Source: Nitrososphaerota archaeon
GTDB taxonomy: Archaea > Thermoproteota > Nitrososphaeria > Nitrososphaerales > Nitrosopumilaceae
Length of the DNA: 64,000 nt
Reading direction: 5' to 3'
Assembly (NCBI GenBank): GCA_021325615.1
Contig: JAJPGU010000010.1
Location: 124,001-188,000, forward strand
Below are positions 54,527 through 63,544 of this stretch, in pieces. Within the stretch, counting starts at the first letter, position 1; every line of letters starts with the position of its first letter. The notes under the pieces were generated by a model that saw only the letters and a list, made by a program, of their open reading frames with translations, had not been told where the DNA came from and searched no databases. The position numbers and the translations under genes are program-made.

Positions 54527-55000
54527 TTGAGCGTCCCTGCCACAAGCCATGCTTATGGAATCGCATTGATAGCGGTACTGGTGGGGTCGGCAGTCGGAAT
54601 CGCGTACTACCAGATGTACTTCATTCCGGAATTCAACGCCAAGCCGATAATCCCGGACAAGATACTGCATCCGGGAGACACGACCAAGATATCGATAATC
54701 CCGGGCGCTGAAAACCCGCAGCAGCAGCAGAACTTTGTTCCAAAGAAGATAGAGTCGCAGCTGGGAGTGGACAACCTCGTCATATGGAAGAACACGAGCG
54801 ACTCGGCTGCGCACACCGTCACTCCTGACAAGCCGTTCAAGGACCTTTACAGCGGAGACTTTGGGTCAAACGGGGTAATCCTGCCCGGAAAGACATACCA
54901 GTTCCTCTTCACGCAGGAGGCTAAGATTACATACCACTGCGACCCGCACCCGTGGATGAAGGGCGAGATTGACGTGGTGCACGGCGCACTGACATCCTAG
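54527..55000 (+). CDS. Membrane-anchored plastocyanin-like blue copper protein
   Basis: The 157-residue protein has an N-terminal anchor helix (IALIAVLVGSAVGIAYY) and a cupredoxin domain with type 1 copper ligands H96, C138, H141 and M144 (YHCDPHPWMKGEI). It probably carries electrons between the Rieske-cytochrome b complex and the terminal oxidase, replacing cytochrome c. The start is TTG at 54527. It is 55 bases downstream of the cytochrome b gene and has its own AT-rich ACTTTATAAAA promoter. Confidence 0.94.
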   Translation: MSVPATSHAYGIALIAVLVGSAVGIAYYQMYFIPEFNAKPIIPDKILHPGDTTKISIIPGAENPQQQQNFVPKKIESQLGVDNLVIWKNTSDSAAHTVTPDKPFKDLYSGDFGSNGVILPGKTYQFLFTQEAKITYHCDPHPWMKGEIDVVHGALTS

Positions 55001-55413
55001 GTATTTTCCTGGTTGGGGACTAGCCTTGCAAACAGGATGTCGCTTTCTATCTCCTTATGCTCCTGTATTATCGATGCCCTGAACTTGACGTCGTGGGGGC
55101 CGGAGGGGTCGAACTCTATCGAGGCGGTAAACTCGGCCGAGTTTTGCGGCATGTCGTTCCTGTTTATGAAAAGCCTTGAGACGTTCTGCGTTATGGGCTT
55201 GGCGTTGTAGGACCTGTAAACGACAAGCTGGTTGGAGTCAAGTATCTGGGTGTTCACTACCACCCCGTCGTACCTGCCGGGATAGTTGACCTTGATTTTT
55301 GCCTTGATGGTCTCGTGTGGCCTGATGTCCGTGCTCTCAAGTACCAGCTCTATGTCTTTCACAGTGTGGGTCTTTCCGCACGGCGATAATAAATCGTGCC
55401 ATCCCGGCATCAA
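54997..55413 (-). CDS. Conserved hypothetical beta-rich protein
   Basis: The 138-residue protein has alternating strands (VKDIELVLESTDIRPHETI, VVVNTQILDSNQLVVYRS, AEFTASIEFDPSGPHDVKF), like a small arrestin- or Ig-type sandwich. There is no signal peptide or membrane helix. The stop overlaps the cupredoxin stop by four bases. The start is uncertain: ATG 55413 is used. The function is unknown. Confidence 0.65.
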   Translation of the reverse strand: MMPGWHDLLSPCGKTHTVKDIELVLESTDIRPHETIKAKIKVNYPGRYDGVVVNTQILDSNQLVVYRSYNAKPITQNVSRLFINRNDMPQNSAEFTASIEFDPSGPHDVKFRASIIQEHKEIESDILFARLVPNQENT

Positions 55414-55534
55414 TAGTTTCGGACCGAGGGAAACAGAGTGGATGACGCGAGGGCCTGCACGGGGAGGTGCGGGTGTCTACATTGTAAGACAATGAGTACG
55501 CGCTGATTTTATCTCATCATGTGCAAGGTTTATC

Positions 55535-55873
55535 ATGGAAAATAAGAGATCACGCGCCGGGACGGTCGCGTTGGCGGCATTCGGGCTCTTCCTGATGGGG
55601 TCTGTTGCAGCAGCAGGCCTCGTTCCGGTGCTTCCTGAGGCATTTGCGCAGGGCACCGCACAGCCTGCCGTTTCATACAACGGCCCGCAGGTCCCAAAGG
55701 CATCATTCCAGAGTGAAAACGGGATCCCGCTCGGACCTCCGTACGGCCATGTGGCTGTATGGCAGGATGAAAAGGCAGTAGCGGTGACCGTTGCATTTGC
55801 AGGGCTTGGTGTCGGAGTCATGACGGGGCTCTGCCTGGTACGCGGCAGGGGCCTGCCTGTATTGAAGCTGTAG
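55535..55873 (+). CDS. Small exported protein with C-terminal membrane helix
   Basis: The 112-residue protein has a signal peptide (TVALAAFGLFLMGSVAAAGL with AFAQ cleavage region), a short linker rich in Pro and Gly, and a C-terminal helix (AVAVTVAFAGLGVGVMTGL). A TATA-like TTTTATCTCAT lies about 28 bases before the ATG. I do not recognise it. Its position after the electron-transfer cluster could be chance. Confidence 0.65.
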   Translation: MENKRSRAGTVALAAFGLFLMGSVAAAGLVPVLPEAFAQGTAQPAVSYNGPQVPKASFQSENGIPLGPPYGHVAVWQDEKAVAVTVAFAGLGVGVMTGLCLVRGRGLPVLKL

Positions 55874-56002
55874 CCGCCAGGCACAGCATCCACCTTTTTG
55901 TAGTTTGCAGTGTTCAAGGGTAAGGCCTGCAATTCTTTTGCCCTGCTATGGCTCGGCTTGGGAAATTTTACGCGCATCGCCGCCAGGCCGAAAAGAAAAC
56001 AA

Positions 56003-56077
56003 CGGGCCCGAAGGGCTTCGATCCCTTGACCACTGGATTAGAAGTCCAGCACTCTATCCATGCTGAGCTACAGGCCC
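56003..56077 (-). tRNA. tRNA-Arg(TCT)
   Basis: On the minus strand the acceptor GGGCCTG pairs with CGGGCCC (one T-G pair), discriminator G. The anticodon stem-loop is CTGGA-CTTCTAA-TCCAG, giving TCT. The T-arm is AAGGG-ATCGAAG-CCCTT, with a loop that starts with A instead of the usual T54. No CCA and no intron are seen. Confidence 0.92.
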
Positions 56078-56283
56078 AAGTGCCCTCTAGCTCGGCGTTA
56101 TTTATTTCTGCAAGATTGCTTTTCCTTTTGTAAATATGCCGACAAACATCCGCAGTCAGGTCTGACACGGTCAGTTCCTTACTTGTAGCTGCTCTCTGAA
56201 TATGGCTTGATGATGTGGGGAGCTTGCTCATCTCTTGCGCCCCGTATGGTTTGTCCTCCGTCTCTCACGCTGCAGGATTCTTG

Positions 56284-56625
56284 TCAGCCCTTTATTGGAT
56301 CCTTCATCAATCCAAACTTGGATAGCTGCCTGTATGCAAGAAACACCACAAGTGCGATTATCAAGAAATTAATCACATTTGAGATAAGATCTCCGTATGA
56401 AAACGTGGACTTGCCTACCGTAAATTCAACTTTGTTTAGGTCCCCCACGTTTGGTGTGAGCAGTCCGATAAATGGAGTGATGAGGTCGTTTACAAACGCG
56501 CTGATAAGTTTGGAGGCCGCCTGGCCGATGACAAATGCGATAGCAAGTCCGATTACTGAAAACTTTTCCAAAAAATCCGTGAATTCCGCAATAAACGATT
56601 TTTTGGCCGGCGGATTCTCGGACAT
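56284..56625 (-). CDS. mscL: Large-conductance mechanosensitive channel MscL
   Basis: The 113-residue protein has MscL order: FTDFLEKFSVIGLAIAFVIGQAASKLISAFVNDLITPFIG in helix 1, a short outside loop, then helix 2 (ISNVINFLIIALVVFLAYR). The C-terminal helical bundle is nearly absent. It releases solutes upon hypo-osmotic shock. A minus-strand TATA-like TTATAGATC at 56643-56651 supports a leaderless start at 56625. Confidence 0.92.
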   Translation of the reverse strand: MSENPPAKKSFIAEFTDFLEKFSVIGLAIAFVIGQAASKLISAFVNDLITPFIGLLTPNVGDLNKVEFTVGKSTFSYGDLISNVINFLIIALVVFLAYRQLSKFGLMKDPIKG

Positions 56626-56958
56626 GCTGTTCGGTAAGCCGCGATCTATAACATGTGGCTGGTCAAAATTATTTCCCTCTTTACTTTCGGGTCTTTATGA
56701 TTTCTGAACTTTGGCAAAAATGGAATCTTGCCAGTTCGCATGAAATGGTGCTGGTGTAGTGAAACCTTAGGATTGAAATCCGTGGTTTGAAATGGTCCTT
56801 GTCGCATAAGACATTCCGGTGCGCAAATCCACAGGGGCTTTACCCTGTGAAGGTTTTGCCATTGTAGTTTTTGCATCCCATCCAAGGACCGGCAGGGCGA
56901 TGTATCCACTAATCAGTATCGTGTGCTTGGCTGAAGGAATGCCGATGCGTTCCAACAA
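56626..56958. other. Intergenic region with one perfect hairpin
   Basis: About 330 bases lie between mscL and the kinase gene. The only structure I see is a perfect 7-bp inverted repeat, CACAGGG (56830-56836) and CCCTGTG (56843-56849), with a 6-base loop. Overlapping frames here look like chance ORFs. The hairpin has no T-tract, so it does not look like a terminator. Confidence 0.5.
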
Positions 56959-58533
56959 ATGAGAACCATTATTAGTCTTACATGTGAATATACCCAACAA
57001 TTGCCACATCGGGACACCGTTAGAGAAATTCTTGAGACAATGCCGGAGATGGTGGGGGTCTTGGATGAGGACGGTAAGATTGTTGAATGCAACCATCATC
57101 TTGTGCAGAACACCGGGTATGAGAGAAACGAACTGATAGGCATCATAGGGCCGGTGGAGTTGGTTGCAGAGAGGGACAGGGAAAGGGCAATGCGGGAATT
57201 TGAGAAGGTAAAAACAAACGAGATAAACCTGAACGTTCCAATCCTGCTGAAGAGAAAGAACGGCTCGGTCTTTCCAACCATCTGGAGCGGGTCAATACTG
57301 CGAAACGGGGAGGACAGCATCTCGGGATATATAGTAACGGGGAAGGACCTCTCGGGAATCTACGAGTCAAACGAAAAGTGGCTAAGGCTGCAGCAGGAGC
57401 TGGACCGGGAAAAGATGGAGGTGATGGGAAAGACGGAGATGTCAGAGCCCCAAACGACAGCCAAGTATGACGAACTCAGGAAAACCTGCAAGCTCCTCTC
57501 TAAAATGGAGGAAAAATACAGGAATCTATACGAGTATCTGCCCGATCTTGTCCGTTCTAGTTCTGACAACGGTACAATCCTTGACTGCAACGCCAATTAC
57601 GCAAAAACGCTAGGATATACAAAGGACGAGGTGATTGGCAAGTCCGTCTTTGACCATACATCGGAGAGGAGCATCAGGGAACTGGCAAACGGGATGGAGG
57701 AATGGAAAAAGACGGGCAGGATCCTAGTCCAGACAATATGGCTGAGAAGGAAGGACGGCCTTGAATTTCCGGCGCTTCTCAGCGGCACCAACCTGTATGA
57801 TGACAGGGGGATGGTGGTAGGAAGGACGGTTTCGCTGAAGGACATGACAGAGATCTACGCTGCCAAGGAGGAACTTGAGACAGAGATGGTAAAAAGGCTC
57901 ATGACAATAGGACAGCTTACCTCAAGGCTAACGCACGACATTAGGAACCCGCTTACAATAATCCACAATGCCTCGGAGATGCTGAAGACCAGAAACCAAG
58001 GGATGAATGAGAGCGAGATCCGGCCCCTTTTTGAAATGATAGACAAGTCGATCTCACGGATATCATACCAGATTGACGACATACTGAATTTTGTCAGGTC
58101 CACCGAAATAAAAAAAGAGCATTGCTCGCTCCTGGAAATCCTGGACTCGACCCTTGCCAAAATCAGGCTGCCTCACAATGTAAAGGTCAGCCTGCCCGAA
58201 GGTGACCTGGAGGTGTACTGCGACAAGGTAAAGCTTGAGGTAATCTTCGAAAACCTGATAGACAATGCAATCCAGGCAATTGATGCCAACAACGGTACCA
58301 TCACGATTAAAACCGAAAGCCAGGCAGGCTATGACATGGTGGAAATCTCAGACTCCGGGCCAGGGATACCACCCGGCATGCTTGCCCAAATTTTTGAGCC
58401 CCTGTTTACGACAAAACGGTCTGGTACCGGGCTTGGACTTGCAACATGCAAAAACCTGGCAGAGCAGCACGGATGGACGATCGGGGTGAGGCTGCCCTCC
58501 ACGTTCATAATCAGGATGCCTCACTGGAAATAA
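56959..58533 (+). CDS. Cytosolic PAS-PAS sensor histidine kinase
   Basis: The 524-residue protein has two PAS domains (about 22-135, PEMVGVLDEDGKIVECN; about 190-300, PDLVRSSSDNGTILDCN) and a coiled linker. The phosphoacceptor His326 lies in LTHDIRNPLTIIHNASEML, followed by a HATPase with DNAIQAI, SDSGPGIPPG and GTGLGLAT. No membrane helix is present, so it senses an intracellular signal. No response regulator is adjacent. Confidence 0.93.
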   Translation: MRTIISLTCEYTQQLPHRDTVREILETMPEMVGVLDEDGKIVECNHHLVQNTGYERNELIGIIGPVELVAERDRERAMREFEKVKTNEINLNVPILLKRKNGSVFPTIWSGSILRNGEDSISGYIVTGKDLSGIYESNEKWLRLQQELDREKMEVMGKTEMSEPQTTAKYDELRKTCKLLSKMEEKYRNLYEYLPDLVRSSSDNGTILDCNANYAKTLGYTKDEVIGKSVFDHTSERSIRELANGMEEWKKTGRILVQTIWLRRKDGLEFPALLSGTNLYDDRGMVVGRTVSLKDMTEIYAAKEELETEMVKRLMTIGQLTSRLTHDIRNPLTIIHNASEMLKTRNQGMNESEIRPLFEMIDKSISRISYQIDDILNFVRSTEIKKEHCSLLEILDSTLAKIRLPHNVKVSLPEGDLEVYCDKVKLEVIFENLIDNAIQAIDANNGTITIKTESQAGYDMVEISDSGPGIPPGMLAQIFEPLFTTKRSGTGLGLATCKNLAEQHGWTIGVRLPSTFIIRMPHWK

Positions 58534-58659
58534 AAAAAGGCGCCGCTCATTCCGGCATGCGGGTCTGCCGCAGTCATCTGTACCCGTCTTCTATGAAAAT
58601 GCACCCATATCGAGATATGTAATTGAGGACGGTGAACCTTGTTGTCGCTACTGGAAGGT

Positions 58660-61251
58660 ATGAACCACTGGCAGGCGCGGGCGCTGCCGGTACTTGCACT
58701 TGCCCTGCTTTCCGTCGGGGCTGTGGCAAGCAGCGCGTTTGCCGCAACTCCGACGGGTGAGCCGACCGGCCTTGTGGCAACGGCGGTTACTCCCTTTGAG
58801 GTGCGCCTAAACTGGACGGCCCCTGTCCCCGGCGGGGGAGATGAAATTACGGGATACGAGATTGAGAGGGCAAATGGAAGCCTCGGCTCCGGGCCTTTTC
58901 TCAACTCCACCGACAGGCTTTACTTTTCATACGGAAACAGGACAACCTTTACAGACTCGGGCCTTGCGCCTGGCACCACGTACAACTACTCGGTCTTTGC
59001 CCTGCTTTCAAGCCCCCGGTCGGGCCCTGCATCAGCAAGCACCCCTCTTGACCCTCCCGGCGCGCCGACCGGGCTCACTGCAAAACCCACCACATTTTCA
59101 AGGATGGCACTTGGCTGGAATCCTCCCCCTTCCAACGGCGGCTCGCCAGTCACGGGATATGAGGTAGAGCGCGCCCAGGGCGACCTGTCATTCGGAACGT
59201 TCTCAAACTCTACCGGCATAGACTTTCTTTCCACCGGCAACGCGACGTCCTTTACGGACTCGGGGCTGCAGCCAAGCACCACTTACAACTATACCGTATT
59301 TGCGGAGAACAGGGCAGGCTCGGGCCCGCCCTCTGTACCGTCCAACGGGACCACCCTTGAGGAGCTTTCCGTGACTGTCCAGTCCGACAACCTGACGGGA
59401 TCCGCGGTAGGGGGAATGCCGGTCGAGCTTGAAAACTACAGGGGCGCGGCAATCAACTCGGGACACACGCCTGTAACGTTCCACGTAAGCTACGGGGAAA
59501 GGTACGCCGTCGTGGCCGGGAATCTTGGCACCAACGGGTTTGAACACTGGGATGACGGGACAACAAACGCAACAAGGACCATTACGCCAAATGCCAACAT
59601 GACAATTACTGCATACTATGGGCCTGCAAACCTACCGCCGTTCAGCATTGCGTCCTTCCTAAAGACCGGGTCGCCGTCATACCAGCAGGACTCGCAAATG
59701 CTCATCGGTGACATGGAAGGAGGAGACTATATCATCATCCACGGAAACGAGACCCAGTTCCCGACAACGCTTCAGGAGGCAAGGAACGCCAGCCTGCTTG
59801 TCCGGCCCGGCGTGAACGTGGTGCCTGCCGCGATGTACACAAGGATTGCAGATATCACAAGCCAGGTGCCTGCCTGGCCCAAGGGCCTGGGCCTTGTCTT
59901 TTATGACTATGAGAACGGTACGGGATTCTCGCCCGAGTTTACATCAAACGAGACCAAGTCGATAGGATACTTTGACGAGGCCGAGAACGCGGTCCGGCAG
60001 TACAATGCAAACACGGGGGGCAATGCCAGGCTCATGGTAGCCCCATCGTACAGCGAGCTGAGGGCTGCCAACTGGGACTGGGGGCTTGCCGCGAAGCACA
60101 TGGACATGATAGACGTCCAGTTCGGCGGGTACACGGAATCGCCAAACCTGTTCAAGTATGCCCCGCAGGTCTACTCGCAGATAAGGCAGGAGTCTCCTGG
60201 CACGCAGGAGTTCATCGAGCTATCGCTCATGCCAAACAGGGGAACCCCGCAGATAACATCATCTGACATTTACCAGCTGGACGCCGACGCCGTAGGAGGC
60301 TTCCTGCCGTGGTACGACCAGGCAAGCACCGCCCAGTCGGCCACTCTCATGCAGTTCCTTGACCTGCTTCCGCGAAGCGCGCCCCCTCCTCCTGCAAACC
60401 TCACGGTGTCAGGGCCGGCGCCGTCCCAGGCCAGCCTGACGTGGTCTGCGCCGTCCGGCAACGTGCTTGACATCAGCGGCTACAAGGTTGAAAGGGTGCG
60501 GGAGGGGGACACCGCGTGGTCCGTCCTGTCATGGGACACGGCGTCAAATGCCACGTCATTCTCGGACTCGGGCCTTGCACCGGCAAGCACCTACACCTAC
60601 AGGGTTTCGGCGATAAACACAATGGGGACGGGCCCATCTTCGGGCAATGCAACGTATACCACTCCGGGGGCGGCTGCGGCACCGGGGGCACCGACGGGCC
60701 TTGCTGCCAAGGCAACGACTTTTTCGAGGATTAAACTGGGCTGGTCCCCGCCTGCAGACAACGGGGGGTCGCCCATCACGGGCTATGAGATTGAGAGGGC
60801 AATGGGTGATCTCTCCTTTGGCGCGTTTTCCAACTCGACTGGCGCACTCTTCTTCTCGTTTGGCAACGCGACAAGCTTTGTTGACTCGGGGCTTGCACCC
60901 AACACCACATACAACTATACGGTATTTGCGGAAAACAAGGCGGGGTCAGGCCCGCCTTCCGCACCTGCCTCTGCAACGACCCCTCCGGAGGTCTCAATAA
61001 CGGTGGTCTCAAGGAACTCGACGGGAGCAGAGATTACGGGGATTCCGGTACGGCTTGAATCGTCTGCCGGGACCGTCATCAACTCGGGCCACACGACAGC
61101 TACGTTCCACGTCACCGAGGGCGGAAGGTACAACGTCGTGGCCGAAAACTATGGGAACTATTCCTTCAGCCACTGGGACGACGGGACTACAAACGCGACA
61201 AGGCCTGTCGCGGCCGCTGCCAGCATGACCCTTACCGCGTTCTATAACTGA
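58660..61251 (+). CDS. Secreted FN3-domain protein with an unrecognised central domain
   Basis: The 863-residue protein (ATG 58660, after a TATA-like ATATGTAAT) has a signal peptide (VLALALLSVGAVASSAFA). Its order is FN3, FN3, an InlB-like repeat (VTVQSDNLTG to TAYY), a central region of about 260 residues (FSIASFLKTG to FLPWYDQ), FN3, FN3 and a second InlB-like repeat. The middle has GDMEGGDYIIIHGNE, GLVFYDYENG and MIDVQFGGYTES and looks like a TIM-barrel glycosidase- or lysozyme-like domain. No family is recognised. FN3-2 with its InlB-like repeat is duplicated near the C-terminus, also at the DNA level. It is probably a cell-surface enzyme or adhesin. Confidence 0.85.
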   Translation: MNHWQARALPVLALALLSVGAVASSAFAATPTGEPTGLVATAVTPFEVRLNWTAPVPGGGDEITGYEIERANGSLGSGPFLNSTDRLYFSYGNRTTFTDSGLAPGTTYNYSVFALLSSPRSGPASASTPLDPPGAPTGLTAKPTTFSRMALGWNPPPSNGGSPVTGYEVERAQGDLSFGTFSNSTGIDFLSTGNATSFTDSGLQPSTTYNYTVFAENRAGSGPPSVPSNGTTLEELSVTVQSDNLTGSAVGGMPVELENYRGAAINSGHTPVTFHVSYGERYAVVAGNLGTNGFEHWDDGTTNATRTITPNANMTITAYYGPANLPPFSIASFLKTGSPSYQQDSQMLIGDMEGGDYIIIHGNETQFPTTLQEARNASLLVRPGVNVVPAAMYTRIADITSQVPAWPKGLGLVFYDYENGTGFSPEFTSNETKSIGYFDEAENAVRQYNANTGGNARLMVAPSYSELRAANWDWGLAAKHMDMIDVQFGGYTESPNLFKYAPQVYSQIRQESPGTQEFIELSLMPNRGTPQITSSDIYQLDADAVGGFLPWYDQASTAQSATLMQFLDLLPRSAPPPPANLTVSGPAPSQASLTWSAPSGNVLDISGYKVERVREGDTAWSVLSWDTASNATSFSDSGLAPASTYTYRVSAINTMGTGPSSGNATYTTPGAAAAPGAPTGLAAKATTFSRIKLGWSPPADNGGSPITGYEIERAMGDLSFGAFSNSTGALFFSFGNATSFVDSGLAPNTTYNYTVFAENKAGSGPPSAPASATTPPEVSITVVSRNSTGAEITGIPVRLESSAGTVINSGHTTATFHVTEGGRYNVVAENYGNYSFSHWDDGTTNATRPVAAAASMTLTAFYN

Positions 61252-61398
61252 TAATGGGGAAGGCTTGACACGTGTCCAATTCGAGTCCTTAGGTTTGGAT
61301 ATCCGACCTGCTGTGTGCTATGAAATACCGCACGAGGTGTTCTGTGACTTTGGGGGCATCTCGGCCAAGCACGAAAAAATCCTGGTCATGCTCAAAAC

Positions 61399-61581
61399 TT
61401 ATCGAGGCGTATATGTTTTCAGGCTCCCCTTCGTTTTGCGTACCTGTATCCGGATTTCCGCAGTCTTCCTTGCATATTTTCCTACGTCACGTTCGAACCT
61501 GTCTCCTACTTTCTTGGGCGGAGGACTGGGAAACTCTCGCCCAGGCCTTCTGCCTGCTGCAATGTCTGTCATATCATCCAA
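61399..61581 (-). CDS. Small basic hypothetical protein
   Basis: The 60-residue frame (TTG 61581, or ATG 61572) is Arg/Lys-rich with FPSPPPKKVGDRFERDVGKYARKTAEIR. A minus-strand TATA-like TTTAAAATAG lies about 20-25 bases before the TTG. In a different minus-strand frame, downstream from about 61482 to 61289, protein-like codons continue (CKEDCGNPDT and EPENIYASISFEHDQDFFVL), so the locus may carry a frameshift. It is weakly supported. Confidence 0.4.
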   Translation of the reverse strand: MDDMTDIAAGRRPGREFPSPPPKKVGDRFERDVGKYARKTAEIRIQVRKTKGSLKTYTPR

Positions 61582-61609
61582 GGCCCCGCGTCCTATTTTA
61601 AATTACAAA

Positions 61610-61870
61610 CTAACTCATCCCGAAGACGGACAGCTTTGTTGAAACCATGGCGTTTGTAGGAAATGTGGTACAGCCGCACACGTCCTTGCTGTAAACAGCG
61701 TCTCCCTGGTAGGCGGTAGTGGCATTATAATCCCAAGCAATCGAAGCGCTCGGCTCTGGAGACGCCGTGACCGAGTGAATCGGATTCATAACATATGCTA
61801 TGAGAAATGTAGCGAGGGCAGAACCAATTAGATAGTACTTCGAATCTTTCATTTCTTTTTTGAAGCTCAT
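61610..61870 (-). CDS. Small membrane-anchored or exported protein
   Basis: The 86-residue protein has an N-terminal helix (YYLIGSALATFLIAYVM) after a basic start, then a short outside domain with SIAWDYNATTAYQGDAVYSK and a CGC pair (VCGCTTFP). It may be lipid- or metal-linked. The first ATG at 61882 is possible but 61870 fits better. The function is unknown. Confidence 0.6.
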   Translation of the reverse strand: MSFKKEMKDSKYYLIGSALATFLIAYVMNPIHSVTASPEPSASIAWDYNATTAYQGDAVYSKDVCGCTTFPTNAMVSTKLSVFGMS

Positions 61871-62034
61871 GATACCGTACACTCCGCGCCTATGCTTAGG
61901 GGCTGCTCAGCACTTGGATGTACTAAAAACACTGTACTTGGATTCGGCACGAAAACCTGAAAAAACAATCTAGAATCGTTGATGAATGGGCATGCCGCAG
62001 TATTTCCCGGTCTTCACCCGGGTCTAGCATGAGA

Positions 62035-63270
62035 TCATGGAAGCTGCGGAAATCCGGGGATCTGCGGAAAGCCCGGAACCTGGGGAAACGGCGGCGCCTG
62101 GGGGAAGGGCGGCATGGAGACCGGTGCCTGAGGTGCCGGGGGCGCGGGAGGGGGCCTTGCCTCCAGCGTTACCGGGACGGAAATCGTCTTGCCGTCCCGG
62201 TAAATGCCCAGGGTCATCTTGTCGCCCACCGACTTGAAGTCGTCCTGGTATGCCGTGATATCATAGACTGACCTTATTGGGTGGCCGTCCACAGACACTA
62301 TGATGTCGCCGCCGTGCGGGATGCCGTCCTGGTCGTCAGAGGCGGCAACAAGGCCTGCCTTGGCGGCGGAACTGTTGGCCTCGACCGTTTCCACCACGAC
62401 GCCCCTCGTGTCGCGGGGCAGCCCGTTTGCAAGCGCAATGTCCCGGGACAGGTTCCTTCCCTCAATCCCAAGCCAGGGATGCTGGTAGGTACCGTTCTTT
62501 ATCAGGACGGGAATGATCCTTGCTATCTGGTTTGACGGTATGGCATACCCTATTCCTGCAAAATCACCCGTGTCGGTCCTTATTGCCGTGTTCATTCCTA
62601 TGACCTGGCCTTCCATGTTGAGGAGCGGTCCGCCCGAGTTGCCGGGGTTGATGGCAGCGCTTGTCTGGATGACATCAGGTATGGCAAAGACTCCGGTCTC
62701 TTCATCGGTAAGGGACCTTCCAAGCTGGGAGATGATGCCGTTTGTCATCGAGTCCTCAAGGCCAAACGGGTTGCCGATTGCAACCACATACTGGCCAACC
62801 TCGAGCTGGGAGGAGTTGCCAAGCTGCAGCGGGACAAGTTTCTCGCCTGCAAAGTCCTCAAGCTGGACAACTGCCATGTCGTTGTACGGGTCGGTGCCCA
62901 CCACCTTGGCGTCATACGTGTTGCCGTCGGTAAGGGTGACGTAAACCGTCTTGTCCTGCCCTACGACATGCGCGTTTGTCACAATGTGGCCCGCGCTGTC
63001 ATAGACAAATCCCGAGCCGAGCATCGTGGTGTTCTGGTCGGACTCTTTTCCGTTTATGATTACAATATTGGAGGGGTCGGCAGCCGTGCTGGTTATCTTG
63101 ACCACCGAGTCCTCTGTCTTCTTGAACAAGTCCACATAGTCGGGGGCGCCCTGGTCGTAGGCTGCAGCGGCAGGAATAGGGAAATGGCCTGCGGGAGCAA
63201 GTGCCGCCCCTGCGAGGGAGGAAATTATTATGATTCCAAGAAAAAGGGCGCAAATCCTTACTGCATGCAT
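62035..63270 (-). CDS. HtrA/DegP-type serine protease with PDZ domain
   Basis: The 411-residue protein has a signal anchor (ICALFLGIIIISSLAGAALA) and a trypsin-like domain with H101 (TNAHVV), D131 (NDMAVVQL) and S212 (GNSGGPL). A single PDZ domain (about 290-375) follows, then a Pro-rich tail (PPFPQAPPFPQVPGFPQIPG). It degrades or refolds misfolded exported proteins. The longer frame to 63405 would add a second hydrophobic stretch. ATG 63270 is chosen because it gives a standard signal, but a TATA-like AAATAAAATAC near 63414 leaves 63393 or 63372 possible. Confidence 0.9.
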   Translation of the reverse strand: MHAVRICALFLGIIIISSLAGAALAPAGHFPIPAAAAYDQGAPDYVDLFKKTEDSVVKITSTAADPSNIVIINGKESDQNTTMLGSGFVYDSAGHIVTNAHVVGQDKTVYVTLTDGNTYDAKVVGTDPYNDMAVVQLEDFAGEKLVPLQLGNSSQLEVGQYVVAIGNPFGLEDSMTNGIISQLGRSLTDEETGVFAIPDVIQTSAAINPGNSGGPLLNMEGQVIGMNTAIRTDTGDFAGIGYAIPSNQIARIIPVLIKNGTYQHPWLGIEGRNLSRDIALANGLPRDTRGVVVETVEANSSAAKAGLVAASDDQDGIPHGGDIIVSVDGHPIRSVYDITAYQDDFKSVGDKMTLGIYRDGKTISVPVTLEARPPPAPPAPQAPVSMPPFPQAPPFPQVPGFPQIPGFPQLP

Positions 63271-63544
63271 TGCGGTACCTGTTCCCCGCAAAGGATTGGA
63301 AAAAAAGGCGGTGGCACGGATCAGACCAATTAGCAGTATGCCTTGGGGGGAGAATCTGGTACAAAATCGCATCTTGCCTCTGCCACCGGTCATACGATGT
63401 TTCACCTTTGTATTTTATTTTTGAGGAACAATCCTCGAAATAAAAAAACTGGTATTCCGTTCTGGAACAAGGCCTCATTTAGGAGAGTGTACCACACGGG
63501 ACCCCGTCCATGGCAGGCCTCAAGACGCCAGGCAGGGCGGCATT

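Noticed and set aside
56646..57099. Minus-strand frames between mscL and the kinase
   Set aside because: No recognisable pattern, and they run into the kinase gene on the other strand.
61265..61642. Plus-strand 125-codon frame
   Set aside because: Irregular composition, no TATA-like box at the right distance, and it opposes better supported small minus-strand frames.
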